Assembly (NCBI RefSeq): GCF_000504205.1
Contig: NZ_AZAJ01000001.1
Location: 966,879-1,030,878, forward strand
Length of the DNA stretch: 64,000 nt
From: Methanolobus tindarius DSM 2278
GTDB taxonomy: Archaea; Halobacteriota; Methanosarcinia; Methanosarcinales; Methanosarcinaceae
Direction of reading: 5' to 3'
Position numbers and translations under genes: made by a program. The notes beneath the pieces were generated by a model that saw nothing but the letters and a program-made list of their open reading frames with translations, had not been told where the DNA came from and did not search any database. Positions 62,591 to 64,000 of this stretch are shown here, piece after piece. How positions within the stretch are numbered: position 1 is the first letter of the stretch; each line of letters starts with the position of its first letter.

Positions 62591-62615
62591 AAAATATTCG
62601 AAGTTAGAATATTTT
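62591..62615. repeat. 9-bp inverted repeat in the mtr leader
   Basis: AAAATATTC (62591-62599) and GAATATTTT (62607-62615) pair around a 7-base loop. A box A-like TTTAATATA at 62538-62546 would make this part of a leader of about 100 nt. An alternative TATA-like element, TTTTTATTTT, lies at 62610-62620, so the hairpin could instead be promoter DNA. Confidence 0.5.
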
Positions 62616-62669
62616 TATTTTGGCACGATTTACGCTTAATTTATACAATACAAAAAGGAGGAAATGTGA

Positions 62670-63584
62670 ATGGAACCGCTCACAGGTATGGGCGTACTGG
62701 CACTTATGGGAGCCGCTGCAACTATTGCAGGAGCCTCTGAAGACCTTGAATCAGATGTTGGGTCACAGAGTAACCCAAACTCCCAGGTACAGTTAGCCCC
62801 TCAGATGATGTATCCACACAGGATACACAGTAAAGCTGTTTCTGGTGAACCACCATCAAATGCACTTATATGCGCTGTTGGTGGAACAACCGCATCCGTA
62901 CTGATCAGCACTGGTGCATCTGCTGCCCTAGCACTTGTTATTGGAGCAATTGTGGCTGCAGCAATACACGGCACTTATTCAACTACTGCTTACATGGGCA
63001 GATCAGCAAGTCAGAAACGTTTCAAACAACCAGTTTATCTTGATGTGATTAGAAGTCACTTGCCAGTTATCATGGGATATGCATTCATCACTACATTCTG
63101 TATATTAGTGGTATCTTATCTTATGGCAACCGTTCTGGCACACCCATTCCCACTGCCACTTCTGGCATTCATTTGGGGAATTACAGTTGGTGCAATTGGA
63201 TCATCAACAGGTGATGTACACTACGGTGCAGAAAGACAATTCCAGAATGTCGAATATGGATCAGGCCTTAACGCTGCAAACTCCGGTAACATCGTGAGAA
63301 AAGCAGAATCCGGTCTTAGAAATGGTATCGACAATTCATGGTTCTGTGCAAAATTCGGTGGACCTGTTACAGGTCTTGCTTTTGGTATGACCGTATTCCT
63401 CAGTGGTTGGGTCACAGCAGTCTTTGATCCAAGCAGAGGAGATGCAATTGGCTGGGTTTCAGTCCTTGCAGGTGTAATTATTGTACTTATTCTTATATTG
63501 TGGAACAGAAACATGGAAGTTGCTGCCCGCGCTGCATATGGAACATACAAAGAAGATGAAGCAGAAGCAGAGGTGGCTGCATGA
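62670..63584 (+). CDS. mtrE: Tetrahydromethanopterin S-methyltransferase subunit E
   Basis: This 304-residue subunit of the membrane complex transfers the methyl group from methyl-tetrahydromethanopterin to coenzyme M with sodium export. It starts [16 protein letters not shown] and has several hydrophobic helices and [20 protein letters not shown], all typical of MtrE. GGAGG precedes the ATG. mtrE is the first gene of the mtrEDCBAFGH operon. Confidence 0.97.
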   Translation: MEPLTGMGVLALMGAAATIAGASEDLESDVGSQSNPNSQVQLAPQMMYPHRIHSKAVSGEPPSNALICAVGGTTASVLISTGASAALALVIGAIVAAAIHGTYSTTAYMGRSASQKRFKQPVYLDVIRSHLPVIMGYAFITTFCILVVSYLMATVLAHPFPLPLLAFIWGITVGAIGSSTGDVHYGAERQFQNVEYGSGLNAANSGNIVRKAESGLRNGIDNSWFCAKFGGPVTGLAFGMTVFLSGWVTAVFDPSRGDAIGWVSVLAGVIIVLILILWNRNMEVAARAAYGTYKEDEAEAEVAA

Positions 63585-64000
63585 TTGATGTTGCAGGAAT
63601 TTTAATGGCAAACATCACCTACGTAATTTTAATTACATTAGGTGGAGCACTTATTTCATGGAGTGTTCACTTCGTACCAGTAGGTGGTGCTCCAGCAGCT
63701 ATGGCACAGGCAACAGGTATCGGTACAGGTACCGTACAGCTCGCAGCTGGTGCAGGTCTTACAGGTCTTGTTACAGCTGGTGCAATGATGCAAGTATCAA
63801 ACAGCCCGGCACTTGTAATTGCATCCGGTGCAGTCGGTGCAATGATCATGATATCAGCAACAATGATCGTAGGAACATGGGTTTACGTATATGGTGTCGG
63901 ATGTCCTCCAGCATCAGCAAAAGTAAAGTACGACCCAATTACAAAGGACAGGCAGGATCTTTATGTCTCACAGGGAACTGAAGGTCATGGACTTCCAACA
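63581..64000 (+). CDS. mtrD: Tetrahydromethanopterin S-methyltransferase subunit D, cut by window end
   Basis: This is a partial MtrD: 140 codons are seen before the window edge, with no stop. The start [20 protein letters not shown] overlaps the mtrE stop by four bases (ATGA), and [37 protein letters not shown] and [15 protein letters not shown] are typical. It is a multi-spanning subunit of the same sodium-translocating methyltransferase. Confidence 0.95.
   Translation, partial: MIDVAGILMANITYVILITLGGALISWSVHFVPVGGAPAAMAQATGIGTGTVQLAAGAGLTGLVTAGAMMQVSNSPALVIASGAVGAMIMISATMIVGTWVYVYGVGCPPASAKVKYDPITKDRQDLYVSQGTEGHGLPT

Overview
The window comes from a methanogenic archaeon of the Methanosarcinales, most likely a methylotrophic member of the Methanosarcinaceae near Methanolobus, Methanococcoides or Methanosarcina. 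The evidence is an mtrE-mtrD pair at the right edge, the McrA-modification pair ycaO-tfuA, a thermosome, a Cdc6/Orc1 protein, the archaeal mevalonate branch enzymes, SRP19, a Sec61-beta-type subunit, RadB, archaeal TrmI and a Methanosarcina-type S-layer protein. TATA-like boxes and GGAG/GGTG ribosome binding sites occur throughout. The genus is an inference.

Layout. 0.1-4.6 kb: mixed small genes (RGG/zinc-ribbon protein, extradiol-dioxygenase-like enzyme, orphan ABC ATPase, hypotheticals). 4.76-8.75 kb: an isoprenoid operon holding a UbiD-family anhydromevalonate-phosphate decarboxylase and the two phosphomevalonate dehydratase subunits, followed by a B12-binding radical SAM protein. 8.8-9.7 kb: a cysteine-cluster gene broken by a 71-bp insertion with a 36-bp direct duplication. 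9.8-13.7 kb: small basic protein, thermosome, hypothetical protein, Cdc6. 13.95-14.95 kb: an IS5-type element with a perfect 8-bp target duplication. 15-19.2 kb: cysteine desulfurase, a 46-residue protein, a haem-c/P460-like lipoprotein, ycaO-tfuA. 19.15-22.3 kb: znuABC-like metal uptake with a DtxR-type regulator. 22.5-29.1 kb: MBL-rhodanese protein, then a cluster of two ferredoxin-fused MinD-like ATPases, two NifX/orange-protein-like proteins, UppP, DUF134 and Mrp. It resembles the orp cluster of anaerobic bacteria.

29.2-32.7 kb is an AT-rich accessory island. It holds a 5'-truncated polymorphic-toxin-like gene with an in-frame TAG, two related downstream genes with homogenised 3' ends, and an immunity-like gene. 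32.8-41.5 kb: orphan anaerobic ribonucleotide reductase, a toroid-repeat protein, a PAS histidine kinase, a bactofilin-like protein and a SsuABC-type transporter with a divergent HTH regulator. 41.5-51 kb: a 1269-residue S-layer/PKD protein, ThiL, a DUF4349 lipoprotein and the complete class III RNR set (NrdH-like glutaredoxin, NrdD, NrdG). 51.5-64 kb: RadB with no usual start codon, TrmI, an HD phosphohydrolase, a PD-(D/E)XK nuclease, MtnA, secretion components, small conserved methanogen proteins, UspA, a TIM-barrel protein, a U32 peptidase pair, and the start of the mtr operon, which encodes the membrane methyltransferase of methanogenesis.

I found no rRNA, tRNA or CRISPR array.
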